This document shows, piece by piece, positions 1-7,467 of a stretch of 31,125 bases of DNA. Each line of letters starts with the position of its first letter. Positions within the stretch are counted from its first letter, which is position 1. The notes below the pieces were generated by a model, which was not told the origin of the DNA, made no database searches, and saw only the letters and a list, made by a program, of their open reading frames with translations. The stretch is from positions 1-31,125 of the forward strand of contig CAJUSO010000042.1 in NCBI GenBank assembly GCA_910588965.1, in the 5' to 3' direction. Position numbers and translations under genes: made by a program. The DNA is from an uncultured Lachnospiraceae bacterium (GTDB lineage Bacteria; Bacillota; Clostridia; Lachnospirales; Lachnospiraceae).

Positions 1-48
1 CCTTCTTCCCGTCCCCTTCTCTGCAGGGATCCTAGGATTCCCTGTTTT

Positions 49-501
49 TCATCCCACTAACAGGCGCCGCAGCTTTTCCATTACCCGCTCCGTGTCTTCC
101 ACGCTGCGCACAGCGCACATAATGGTGTCGTCTCCGGCAATGCTCCCCACAATCTCTGAATATCCAATGGCATCCAAAGAAGCTGCCACTGCCATTGCCA
201 TGCCTGACACTGTCTTTATCACCAGGATATTCTGCGCCATATCCATGGACACGCATCCTTCCTTAAACACCCTTATGTATTTTTCCTCCAGGTTCGCTTT
301 TTTCTCCCGCAAGGCAGCATATTTCTGGCGCCCTTCCCTGCCCACTACCTTGTATAGGCCCAATTCCCGGATGTCCCGTGAAACCGTGGCCTGGGTCACA
401 AAAAAGCCTTCCTTTTCCAGATGCTCTGAAAGTTCCTCCTGTGTCTCAATATTATTTTTTTCAATCAGTTCTAATATTTTTACATGGCGTTTCGATTTCA
501 T
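49..501 (-). CDS. argR: Arginine repressor ArgR
   Basis: A 150-residue transcription regulator that senses L-arginine and controls arginine biosynthesis and catabolism genes as a hexamer. The N-terminal winged helix (about residues 1-70) contains TQATVSRDIRELGL, the family's DNA-recognition helix. The C-terminal oligomerisation and arginine-binding domain carries GSIAGDDTIMCA, matching the conserved G-(T/S)-IAGDDTI signature around residue 120. Length is normal for the family. The ATG is preceded by GGGAGGGACATC, a good ribosome binding site. It lies 46 bases after nadK at the end of the conserved block; in many Firmicutes recN follows, and the last bases before the window edge on this strand contain a purine-rich run that could be its ribosome binding site, but no recN coding is visible. 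Family assignment is secure; the regulon is not visible here. Confidence 0.95.
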   Translation of the reverse strand: MKSKRHVKILELIEKNNIETQEELSEHLEKEGFFVTQATVSRDIRELGLYKVVGREGRQKYAALREKKANLEEKYIRVFKEGCVSMDMAQNILVIKTVSGMAMAVAASLDAIGYSEIVGSIAGDDTIMCAVRSVEDTERVMEKLRRLLVG

Positions 502-547
502 GATGTCCCTCCCGTTCCAATACGCCCCAGCGCCGTTCGGATACTGC

Positions 548-1402
548 TCACGTATAGGCGTGCAGTTTTTTGCGCAGCCTCTCCAGGAAACTTACATGGC
601 TCAGCTTCAAAATCCTAGTGCAAGCCTGTGACTTCCTAACCACAATCTTTTCCCCTGCCCGCAACGCCCCGACCGGATTCCCGTCAAAACTCACATCCAC
701 AGGGGCTTCGCCCCCCTCATTCCTGGCTGCCACCTCTATAGTGACTACATCCTCTGCGTCTAGCACGATGCTCTTGGCATTGAGGGCATGGGGGCTGATT
801 GGCGTAATCAGCAGGAGCCTTGCCTTGGGGTCTACAATCGGGCCGCCTGCTGACATGCTGTAAGCGGTAGACCCAGTTGGGGTCGCGATAATCATGCCGT
901 CCGCGCTATAAGTGTTCAGGTATTCCCCGTTTACGGAAATGACCAGATCCACGACCTGCAGCACGCCGGAGCGGTGGATTACAATGTCATTGAGGGCAAC
1001 CTGCTCCTGGGTCTGCCCTTCCCTTGTCCTGCAGAACCCTGTCAGCAGCATCCTCTCTTCCACCTCCGGATGTTCCTCTGCCAACAGCTGCTGGATACCG
1101 CTTATCACCGTGTCTGCCTCCAATTCACAGAGGTAGCCCACATGTCCGGTATTCACCCCAATCAGCGGGATTTTCCTGTCTGCCATATCCCTGGCGGCGC
1201 CCAGCAGCGTCCCATCCCCCCCAATCACCAGGATGCACTCCGTGTCCTTCGGAACCTTTTCCTTGCGGAACATGGCGCCATGCTCCCGGTTCACCTGGTA
1301 GCCGCAGGCGCCGCCATGCTCCAGGATAAATTGCTGGATCTGTTTGGTAAGGCGCAGCTGATGGTCTTTCTGGGGGTTTGCAATAATATAAAATCGCTTC
1401 AT
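548..1402 (-). CDS. nadK: NAD kinase
   Basis: A cytoplasmic kinase that phosphorylates NAD+ to NADP+ using ATP or polyphosphate. The protein shows the GGDGT nucleotide-binding motif (VIGGDGTLLGAARD, near residue 63), then IPLIGVNTGHVGYL, and the NAD-site segments NDIVIHR and TPTGSTAYSMSAGGPI typical of PpnK/NadK. I choose the ATG giving MKRFYIIANPQKD (284 residues), because the reading frame upstream of it (MWRLWWH...) overlaps the tlyA end and looks non-coding. It starts 4 bases after the tlyA stop, so translation is likely coupled. This position between tlyA and argR is the usual clostridial order. Nothing is truncated. Confidence 0.95.
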   Translation of the reverse strand: MKRFYIIANPQKDHQLRLTKQIQQFILEHGGACGYQVNREHGAMFRKEKVPKDTECILVIGGDGTLLGAARDMADRKIPLIGVNTGHVGYLCELEADTVISGIQQLLAEEHPEVEERMLLTGFCRTREGQTQEQVALNDIVIHRSGVLQVVDLVISVNGEYLNTYSADGMIIATPTGSTAYSMSAGGPIVDPKARLLLITPISPHALNAKSIVLDAEDVVTIEVAARNEGGEAPVDVSFDGNPVGALRAGEKIVVRKSQACTRILKLSHVSFLERLRKKLHAYT

Positions 1403-1406
1403 ATCC

Positions 1407-2204
1407 CTACGCCAGCGTCCCATGTGCCTGTGCCACCACAGCCGCCACATCCACTGGCTCCTCCTGTCTCTCCATGCCCTTCTGCAAAAATATCAGATAT
1501 TCAATGTTCCCTTCCGGCCCTTTGATAGGGGAAAAGCCCAGATTGCGTACCGCAAGGCCGTTTTCATCTGCGTATGCAATGACTTTCTGAATGACTTCCT
1601 CATGCACTGCCGGATCCCGGACAACCCCTTTCTTGCCTACCTTCTCCCTTCCGGCTTCAAACTGGGGCTTAATCAGGCATACCATCTGCCCCTGGCCAGA
1701 AAGCAATTCCTTTGCTGCTGGGAATACTTTGGCAAGGGAGATAAAGGAAACGTCCACTGATGCAAAGTCCAGTACATCTGCAATATCATCCGGCGTCACA
1801 TAGCGGATGTTCGTCTTCTCCATACAGACCACCCGCCCATCCTGCCGGAGCTTCCAGGCGAACTGCCCATAGCCCACGTCCACGGCATAGACCTTTTTTG
1901 CGCCGTTTTGGAGCATACAGTCCGTAAACCCCCCCGTGGAGGCGCCGATATCCATACATACCTTGCCCGCCAGGCTTATCTGGAATTCCTCAATTGCTTT
2001 TTCCAGCTTCAGGCCGCCCCGGCTGACATATTTTAGCACAGGCCCTCTGACTTCAATCCCAACAGACACGTCGAAGGCTGTCCCTGCCTTGTCTTCCCTC
2101 TGCCCTGCCACAAAAACATGCCCCTCCATAATCATGGCTTTTGCCTTCTCCCTGGACGGGGCAAGCCCCCGCTGCACCAGCAGCACATCTAACCGTTCCT
2201 TCAT
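1407..2204 (-). CDS. tlyA: TlyA family rRNA 2'-O-methyltransferase / hemolysin-like
   Basis: A 265-residue protein with an N-terminal S4 RNA-binding domain (ERLDVLLVQRGLAPSREKAK, residues 2-60) and a C-terminal FtsJ-like Rossmann methyltransferase domain with the SAM motif VCMDIGASTGGFTDCML (about residues 83-99). Members of the TlyA family methylate 16S and 23S rRNA in mycobacteria; the older name 'hemolysin A' is misleading. The start codon overlaps the dxs stop as ATGA, so it is translationally coupled to dxs, and the gene is followed within 4 bases by nadK. Length and motifs are complete. The exact target nucleotide in this organism is unknown. Confidence 0.9.
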   Translation of the reverse strand: MKERLDVLLVQRGLAPSREKAKAMIMEGHVFVAGQREDKAGTAFDVSVGIEVRGPVLKYVSRGGLKLEKAIEEFQISLAGKVCMDIGASTGGFTDCMLQNGAKKVYAVDVGYGQFAWKLRQDGRVVCMEKTNIRYVTPDDIADVLDFASVDVSFISLAKVFPAAKELLSGQGQMVCLIKPQFEAGREKVGKKGVVRDPAVHEEVIQKVIAYADENGLAVRNLGFSPIKGPEGNIEYLIFLQKGMERQEEPVDVAAVVAQAHGTLA

Positions 2205-4162
2205 TCCGCAGGCTCCCCTCCTTCTGCTGCCTGGCTCCCAGAAACCGCCTTATAAAAAGCGCATCCCGCTTGGGAGCCCTGCCTCTTTGTAGCATATGCC
2301 TCCCGTATCTTAGCTACGACCGAACCACTGTCTATCCCAAGCTCCTTCCGCAGGATATCCACATTCCCATGCTCCACATAAGTATCCGGGATTGCAATAT
2401 TCAGCACCTCAAGGCCCTTGTCCAGTTCCTTCTTCCTCTCACGGTTCAGGTAGCCTGCCACATGCTCGCCAAAGCCTCCGCTCGCCACATTCTCTTCCAT
2501 GGTCACCAACAGGGAATGGCTCCTGGCAAGCTGATCCAACAGGCCCTCGTCCAGGGGCTTTGCAAACCGTGCGTTGGCCACCGTACAGGAAATCCCCTCT
2601 TCCTTAAGCTTCCCTTCCACTTCCAGGGCTGTCTTCACCATGCTGCCTATGGCAAGCAACGCTATCTGGCTCCCTTCCCGGATGACCTCGCCCTTCCCAT
2701 AGGCAATCTTTGCGCGGGCTTCCCGCAGGCCGTCATAGGCCTCTCCCCTGGGGTAACGTATCGCAATCGGATGGGGGAACTCCACGGCAAACTTGACCAT
2801 ATCCGAAAGCTCCCACTTATTCTTAGGAGCCATCACAGCCATATTCGGGATGGTAGACAGGTAAGACAGGTCAAAAATCCCCTGATGGGTCTCCCCGTCG
2901 CTGCCTACAAGCCCTGCCCGGTCAATGGCAAAGACAACAGGCAGATCCTGGATGCATACATCATGCAGGATCTGGTCATAAGCCCTCTGCAAGAAAGAAG
3001 AATAGACTGCCACAATGGGCTTAAGCCCTGCCGCAGCCAGCCCTGCCGCAAAAGTCACAGCATGCCCTTCCGCTATCCCTACGTCAAAAAAACGCTCTGG
3101 GAACATATTATGGAACCGCTTCAGCCCGGTCCCGTCGCTCATGGCCGCCGTAATGGCTGCCACCCGGCTGTCCCGTTCCCCCAATTTACGCATGACCGTG
3201 GAGAAGACATCCGTGTAATTGGCTTTTTTCCTAGGCTTGCTGGCAAGGCCTGTCTCAATATCAAAAGGTTCCGTCCCGTGGAACCTGGCAGGATGGCGCT
3301 CCGCCGGAAGGTATCCTTTCCCTTTCTTGGTAATCACATGGACTACTACTGCCCCTTTCACCTTGGAGGCTTCCCGGAATACCCGCAGCATCCCATGGAT
3401 ATCATGGCCGTCCACTGGGCCTAAATAAGTAATCCCCATATTTTCAAACAGCATGCCTGGTATCAGGAGCTGCTTGATGCTGCTTTTCGTCTTGCGGATC
3501 TGCTCTACCATCCGCTCCCCATAGAAAGGGATCTTATTCAGGGAATTGGTAACCCCGTTTTTCAGCCCTTGGTAAGCGTTCGCCGTGCGGAGGTTGCCCA
3601 GATGCCTGGATAAGCCGCCCACGTTTTCGGAGATAGACATATTATTGTCATTCAGCACAATAATAAAATTCGTCTTAAGGCGGGACGCGTTATTCAGCGC
3701 TTCATAGGCCATCCCCCCTGTCAGCGCCCCATCCCCTATCACAGAGACAACCTGGTAGCTGCCGCCAGTAATCTCCCTAGCCTCTGCATATCCCAGCCCT
3801 GCTGAGATGGAAGTAGAGCTGTGGCCTGTCCCAAAGCTGTCGCAGCCACTTTCCTTGGGCTTGGGGAACCCGCTGACGCCGCCATATTTGCGCAGGGAAT
3901 CAAAGCCCTGCCTCCGCCCGGTCAGGAGCTTATGGGTATAGGACTGATGCCCCACGTCCCAGATAATCTTGTCCTCTGGAAGCTGGAAATAAAGGTGCAT
4001 TGCCATCGTAAGTTCCACCACCCCCAGGTTTGATGCCAGATGCCCCCCGTTCTGGGAAATCTTGGATATTAAAAAATCCCGTATTTCCCCGGCCAGCACA
4101 GGCAGTTCCGAATCTGCCAATTTTTTGATATCATTGGGCTGCTCTATCTTTTCCAATACCAT
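2201..4162 (-). CDS. dxs: 1-deoxy-D-xylulose-5-phosphate synthase
   Basis: The first enzyme of the MEP isoprenoid pathway, a thiamine-diphosphate transketolase-like enzyme condensing pyruvate and glyceraldehyde 3-phosphate. Visible motifs are HLASNLGVVELTMAMH, DVGHQSYTHKLLTGR, GHSSTSISAGLGYA, and the ThDP motif running from GDGALTGG to LNDNNMSIS, followed by transketolase pyrimidine-binding (GIAEGHAVTFAAGLA) and C-terminal domains. The chosen ATG (MVLEKIEQPND) is preceded by GGGAGGGGCATCT; an upstream in-frame ATG overlapping the ispA stop as TAATG lacks a good ribosome binding site. The resulting 653 residues are slightly longer than the usual roughly 620-630, the extra being a low-conservation alanine/glycine-rich tail that runs into the tlyA start. 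It follows ispA directly, so two steps of isoprenoid synthesis are co-transcribed. Confidence 0.96.
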   Translation of the reverse strand: MVLEKIEQPNDIKKLADSELPVLAGEIRDFLISKISQNGGHLASNLGVVELTMAMHLYFQLPEDKIIWDVGHQSYTHKLLTGRRQGFDSLRKYGGVSGFPKPKESGCDSFGTGHSSTSISAGLGYAEAREITGGSYQVVSVIGDGALTGGMAYEALNNASRLKTNFIIVLNDNNMSISENVGGLSRHLGNLRTANAYQGLKNGVTNSLNKIPFYGERMVEQIRKTKSSIKQLLIPGMLFENMGITYLGPVDGHDIHGMLRVFREASKVKGAVVVHVITKKGKGYLPAERHPARFHGTEPFDIETGLASKPRKKANYTDVFSTVMRKLGERDSRVAAITAAMSDGTGLKRFHNMFPERFFDVGIAEGHAVTFAAGLAAAGLKPIVAVYSSFLQRAYDQILHDVCIQDLPVVFAIDRAGLVGSDGETHQGIFDLSYLSTIPNMAVMAPKNKWELSDMVKFAVEFPHPIAIRYPRGEAYDGLREARAKIAYGKGEVIREGSQIALLAIGSMVKTALEVEGKLKEEGISCTVANARFAKPLDEGLLDQLARSHSLLVTMEENVASGGFGEHVAGYLNRERKKELDKGLEVLNIAIPDTYVEHGNVDILRKELGIDSGSVVAKIREAYATKRQGSQAGCAFYKAVSGSQAAEGGEPAE

Positions 4163-4218
4163 AGATGCCCCTCCCTTCTGCCCTTTCACCTGGCGGGCTC
4201 CCGCAAAACAGGATCCCA

Positions 4219-5106
4219 TTATTTTTCCCGCTGGATTAATTCCAACATCAGGCGCGTGAGGAATTCATTCCGCACCACCAGGGTATCCATCAGTTCTACG
4301 CTGTGCCGGGACAGGCGCACAACCTCCTGCCTTGCCCGTTCAATCCCAAATAGCGTAACGTATGTGGCCTTATGGTTCTTCGCATCGCTGCCGACAGGCT
4401 TCCCTAAAACCTCTGCCGTACCGGCCACATCCAGGATATCGTCCTGGATCTGGAATGCAAGGCCTAATTCCCCGGCAGCCTGTACCACCTTCCTCTGCTC
4501 TCCCTTCGTGGCTCCGGCCAGGACAGCCCCAATCAGCATGGATGCTTCCAACAATGCCCCTGTCTTCCAGCGATATATGAAATCCAAAGCCTCCGCCCCT
4601 ATGGGCTTCCCCTCTGCCTCGATATCTGCACATTGGCCGCCTAGCATCCCATAAACCCCAGACTTTGCAGCAAGCACCTGCAGGGCTTTCACGATATTAG
4701 TATTACCCGGCTCTATCTCAAAAGCTTTTATCGCTGTCTCAAATGCGTAATTCAACAGGCCGTCCCCAGCAAGGATCCCCATGGCTTCCCCGAATTGGGC
4801 GTGGGTTGTCTTCTTGCCCCTGCGGTATTCGTCATTATCCATCGCAGGCAGGTCGTCATGCACCAGGGAATAGGTATGTACCATCTCCATAGCTGCCATA
4901 AACGGCTCAATCACCTGCGACCTTCCCCCGAACATCCGGTAGGTTTCCCACATCAGCATGGGCCGCAGTCGCTTCCCGCCGGCCAACATGCTGTAATTCA
5001 TTGCTGCAATCACCGTTTTCTGAAAGCCCTCCTCCTTGGGGAGGTATTTGGCAATCACAGACTCAACCTGCTGCGTCTTGGCTGCAATCTCTGCTCTTAT
5101 ATCCAT
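4219..5106 (-). CDS. ispA: Polyprenyl synthetase (farnesyl/geranylgeranyl diphosphate synthase)
   Basis: A 295-residue all-helical prenyl transferase making C15-C20 diphosphates from IPP and DMAPP for quinone, undecaprenyl and related lipids. The first aspartate-rich motif is HDDLPAMDNDEYRRG (near residues 85-98) and the second is FQIQDDILDVAGT (near residue 220); GGKRLRPML near residue 45 binds IPP. Length fits the IspA subgroup. The start ATG lies 25 bases after the stop of the restriction endonuclease gene and has only a modest AGGATGATAC ribosome binding site. The ten bases AGGATGATAC occur twice, 22 bases apart, around this junction. Chain length specificity cannot be read with certainty. 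Confidence 0.94.
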   Translation of the reverse strand: MDIRAEIAAKTQQVESVIAKYLPKEEGFQKTVIAAMNYSMLAGGKRLRPMLMWETYRMFGGRSQVIEPFMAAMEMVHTYSLVHDDLPAMDNDEYRRGKKTTHAQFGEAMGILAGDGLLNYAFETAIKAFEIEPGNTNIVKALQVLAAKSGVYGMLGGQCADIEAEGKPIGAEALDFIYRWKTGALLEASMLIGAVLAGATKGEQRKVVQAAGELGLAFQIQDDILDVAGTAEVLGKPVGSDAKNHKATYVTLFGIERARQEVVRLSRHSVELMDTLVVRNEFLTRLMLELIQREK

Positions 5107-5131
5107 ATCCGTATCATCCTTTCCGCCTGTA

Positions 5132-5962
5132 TCATCCTATGTGCCCCTTCCCAAAGCCGAGGTATGTGCCGAACCCCAGCAGATAGACAGCCATCGCCAT
5201 AGACGCCCCGCCTGCCGGCTCCCCCGTCCGCCTGGCAATCTCCCAAAGCCCTTCCAGGACGGTATCATGGGGGACTGTAACGCCTTTGGCACATTGGACA
5301 ACCTCTTCTATCATGTCCGGCAATGCCATGCACATCTGGTAGAATGCATCCTCCTGCCCCGTTACCATGGCATAGAACCGATCTATGCTGACCCTCCGGA
5401 TCCTCCTGTGGGAAACCTTATCCTTATCCACAGTGGTCTCCCATTTTATATTCTGGGACTTCTGGGCGATAGCCTCCACCAGGAAGCAGGCACAGTCGTC
5501 GTCCTGCAGCAGCTGGTGCTGCATCTTGATATAGGTTTTCCCTGCCGAGGCGGAATTCATGGTGTTATGCTTATTCTTCATCTCCACATAAACCCTGTGC
5601 ACCACATCGCCGCCTGGCAGCACAATGCCGCCCTCATCCTGGAATATCACATCCCATCCGCCTTCCCTGCCGTTCTCTGGCACATGGCAATGGTCCATAT
5701 ACTGGAAAATCCTCTGGTGGAAATACCCGATATCATTATTATTCGACTTATCCCGCTGGCGGAACAGCTCATTCCCCACAATGGATTCCCAGTCTGAGCC
5801 ATAGACGGTCTTATCAAAAATCAGCTTCACTGGGTCGATGATATTCTTATTAAACCGCTTCACGTCATAGGATTCCAGCTTCTTCCCATATTTCTCTATG
5901 GTGGCCTTTACATGCTCCCTGAAATCCTCTTCCGAAAGAAAGCTTAATGCCCATCCTCCCAT
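5132..5962 (-). CDS. Eco47II-like type II restriction endonuclease (probable GGNCC specificity)
   Basis: A 276-residue protein I recognise as the Eco47II restriction endonuclease family, whose founding member cuts GGNCC. Supporting segments are SFLSEEDFREHVKATIEKYG, RFNKNIIDPVKLIFDKTVYG, FRQRDKSNNNDIGYFHQRIF and RVYVEMKNKHNTMNS; the E-x-K within VEMKNKH together with an upstream acidic residue (GGWDVIF) would fit a PD-(D/E)xK metal site. The ATG sits 19 bases inside the methyltransferase gene, after GAGGGGGTAGAG, so the two are translationally coupled with the methylase made first. The C-terminus (AVYLLGFGTYLGF) looks like the normal family end, so the gene is intact. Recognition sequence is inferred from family, not shown. 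Confidence 0.85.
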   Translation of the reverse strand: MGGWALSFLSEEDFREHVKATIEKYGKKLESYDVKRFNKNIIDPVKLIFDKTVYGSDWESIVGNELFRQRDKSNNNDIGYFHQRIFQYMDHCHVPENGREGGWDVIFQDEGGIVLPGGDVVHRVYVEMKNKHNTMNSASAGKTYIKMQHQLLQDDDCACFLVEAIAQKSQNIKWETTVDKDKVSHRRIRRVSIDRFYAMVTGQEDAFYQMCMALPDMIEEVVQCAKGVTVPHDTVLEGLWEIARRTGEPAGGASMAMAVYLLGFGTYLGFGKGHIG

Positions 5963-6969
5963 TCCTCTACCCCCTCCAATGCCTCATGTATTTTCAACGC
6001 CACCTCATAAGCCAAATTCACCGGGACGGCATTGCCCACCTGCTTGTACTGGGACATGGCGTTCCCACAGAATTCCCATTCATCCGGGAAACTCTGGCAC
6101 CTTGCATTCTCACGGACAGTAAAGGGCCTTGCCTCCAGCGGGTGGCAGCGTTCCGTCTGCTTCTGGGAAGGGGATGTTAAGACAGTCAGGGACGGCTCGT
6201 CCATGCTCATACGGCGGAGGATGCCTGTCCTGCCCCCCTCCATGTTCCAGCAGCTCTTCATGTAATCCTTCGCGATTTCCTGGTCGATATCCCTCCAATA
6301 CCCCCCTGCCGGCACCAATTCAAAAATCTTCCGCTTATTCTCCCCATAGGCAATGCCTATACTCTCCGGCACGTCCTGAAGCACGTCCCGGAGCACCGGC
6401 TTATAGGCATACGGCTCTGGGAACTCAAAGGATAGCTTATCCTGTAAATCCTTGCGGATCCCTATGGTAATCAGCCTCTCCCGCTTCTGGGCCACGCCGT
6501 AATTCCATGCATTCAATACCTGTTTCTGTATATTATACCCTGTTTTCTCAAAAATCTGCAGCATTGTCTGGTATGTCTTGCCGCCGTCATGGGACAGCAA
6601 GCCCTTTACATTCTCAAACAGAAACATCCGCGGCTGCAATTTTTCCAAAAAAATCGCATAATGGTAAAATAAAGTACCCCGGGCATCCTCCAGCCCCAGG
6701 CGCTTGCCTGCATAGGAAAACGCCTGGCAGGGGGCGCCGCCGGACAGCAAATCCAGCTGGCCGCGCCGGATATGGAAATACCCTTCCAAATCCTGTTCCG
6801 TTATATGTGCAATATCTTCACAGACCACGTTCCAATCCGGCCTGTTCTTACTTAAGGTTTCACAGGCATCCTTGTCAATCTCAATCAAACCGAGGGGCGA
6901 GAAACCGGCCTGCTCCATACCTAGGGCCAGGCCCCCTGCCCCTGCAAATAATTCAATTGTTGTAAACAT
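5944..6969 (-). CDS. DNA (cytosine-5) methyltransferase of the R-M pair
   Basis: A 341-residue C5-cytosine methyltransferase that would protect host DNA against the adjacent endonuclease. Ordered motifs: I TIELFAGAGGLALGMEQAG (SAM binding, residues 3-21), IV GGAPCQAFSYAGKR with the catalytic Cys in PCQ, VI LFENVKGLL, VIII NYGVAQKRERLITIG, and near the end IX/X RRMSMDEPSLTVLTS and QVGNAVPVNLAYEV. The start MFTTIELFAG is chosen because motif I must lie at the N-terminus and GAGAGGCACGT precedes it; the frame stays open for 80 codons upstream but that stretch has no family resemblance and contains the promoter. Its stop lies inside the endonuclease gene. It is inserted into the xseB-ispA junction. 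Confidence 0.95.
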   Translation of the reverse strand: MFTTIELFAGAGGLALGMEQAGFSPLGLIEIDKDACETLSKNRPDWNVVCEDIAHITEQDLEGYFHIRRGQLDLLSGGAPCQAFSYAGKRLGLEDARGTLFYHYAIFLEKLQPRMFLFENVKGLLSHDGGKTYQTMLQIFEKTGYNIQKQVLNAWNYGVAQKRERLITIGIRKDLQDKLSFEFPEPYAYKPVLRDVLQDVPESIGIAYGENKRKIFELVPAGGYWRDIDQEIAKDYMKSCWNMEGGRTGILRRMSMDEPSLTVLTSPSQKQTERCHPLEARPFTVRENARCQSFPDEWEFCGNAMSQYKQVGNAVPVNLAYEVALKIHEALEGVEEWEDGH

Positions 6970-7000
6970 ACGTGCCTCTCTTTCGAACATATTTTCTGTT

Positions 7001-7029
7001 ATCATATCATGTTTTGGATGGTTATGCAA
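7001..7029 (-). promoter_or_regulatory. Sigma-A type promoter of the R-M operon
   Basis: On the minus strand TTGCAT (-35, 7024-7029) and TATGAT (-10, 7001-7006) are separated by exactly 17 bases and lie about 30 bases before the methyltransferase start. This is a good match to the housekeeping consensus and means the restriction-modification pair need not rely on the asp23 promoter; readthrough would also feed ispA, dxs, tlyA, nadK and argR. Confidence 0.65.
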
Positions 7030-7099
7030 GAACTTTTTGGAAATTTTCGGATACTGGAAGAAAGGGGCCTGCCCTGGCAAAACAAGGGATACCTTGAAA

Positions 7100-7114
7100 C
7101 GATGCGGCGCATCG
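7100..7114. repeat. 15-base palindrome between xseB and the methyltransferase
   Basis: CGATGCGGCGCATCG is a perfect 7+1+7 inverted repeat in the 199-base gap between the xseB stop and the methyltransferase start. It lies upstream of the methyltransferase promoter and has no following T-run, so it is not a standard terminator. It could be a protein-binding site or a scar of insertion; function unknown. Confidence 0.5.
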
Positions 7115-7168
7115 CTGATAGACTGTGCGGTGCAAGATGGGAGGGACCGGCCTGCAGTATGAAGACCA

Positions 7169-7399
7169 TCAGACCGCCTCTCCAAAAGGCCCCAGCTCCC
7201 CTTGGGCATTCAGCAATAGCATTTTCTTTTCCACAGCATCTATTTTCTGGTTGCAGAGTTTTAACATTTGGATGCCTTGTTCATATAATAGAAAGGAATC
7301 TTCCAGAGATACTTCCCGGTCCTGCATTTTCTGGATAATCCGGTCCAATTCTTGGAAAGCCTCCTCTAAAGATACCCCGCTTTTTTCTGTGCCGCCCAT
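7169..7399 (-). CDS. xseB: Exodeoxyribonuclease VII small subunit
   Basis: A 76-residue small subunit of exonuclease VII, which degrades single-stranded DNA together with XseA. The characteristic segment SLEEAFQELDRIIQKMQDREVSLEDSF... followed by LYEQGIQML (cut here for length) gives the two-helix fold of the family. The ATG (MGGTEKSGVS) is preceded by AGGAGGCTGGTGGAA; a GTG 51 bases upstream is possible but has no good ribosome binding site. It lies 68 bases after xseA. In most related genomes ispA comes next; here the restriction-modification pair intervenes. Confidence 0.92.
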   Translation of the reverse strand: MGGTEKSGVSLEEAFQELDRIIQKMQDREVSLEDSFLLYEQGIQMLKLCNQKIDAVEKKMLLLNAQGELGPFGEAV

Positions 7400-7467
7400 T
7401 TCCACCAGCCTCCTTCCTATTCTTAAATCCCATTCCGGGAAATCCCACACTGCTCTTGCTGCAGGTT

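Noticed and set aside
2141..3424. Long plus-strand open frame of 427 codons
   Set aside because: It lies entirely antisense to dxs and tlyA, has no ribosome binding site, and its translation resembles no protein; dxs motifs on the other strand are unambiguous.
7100..7114. Palindrome as terminator of xseB
   Set aside because: No T-run follows on the minus strand, and the stem is short with a single-base centre.
6970..7209. Eighty-codon N-terminal extension of the methyltransferase
   Set aside because: SAM motif I must be at the N-terminus of this family, the extension overlaps the xseB end and contains a consensus promoter, and a good ribosome binding site precedes 6969.
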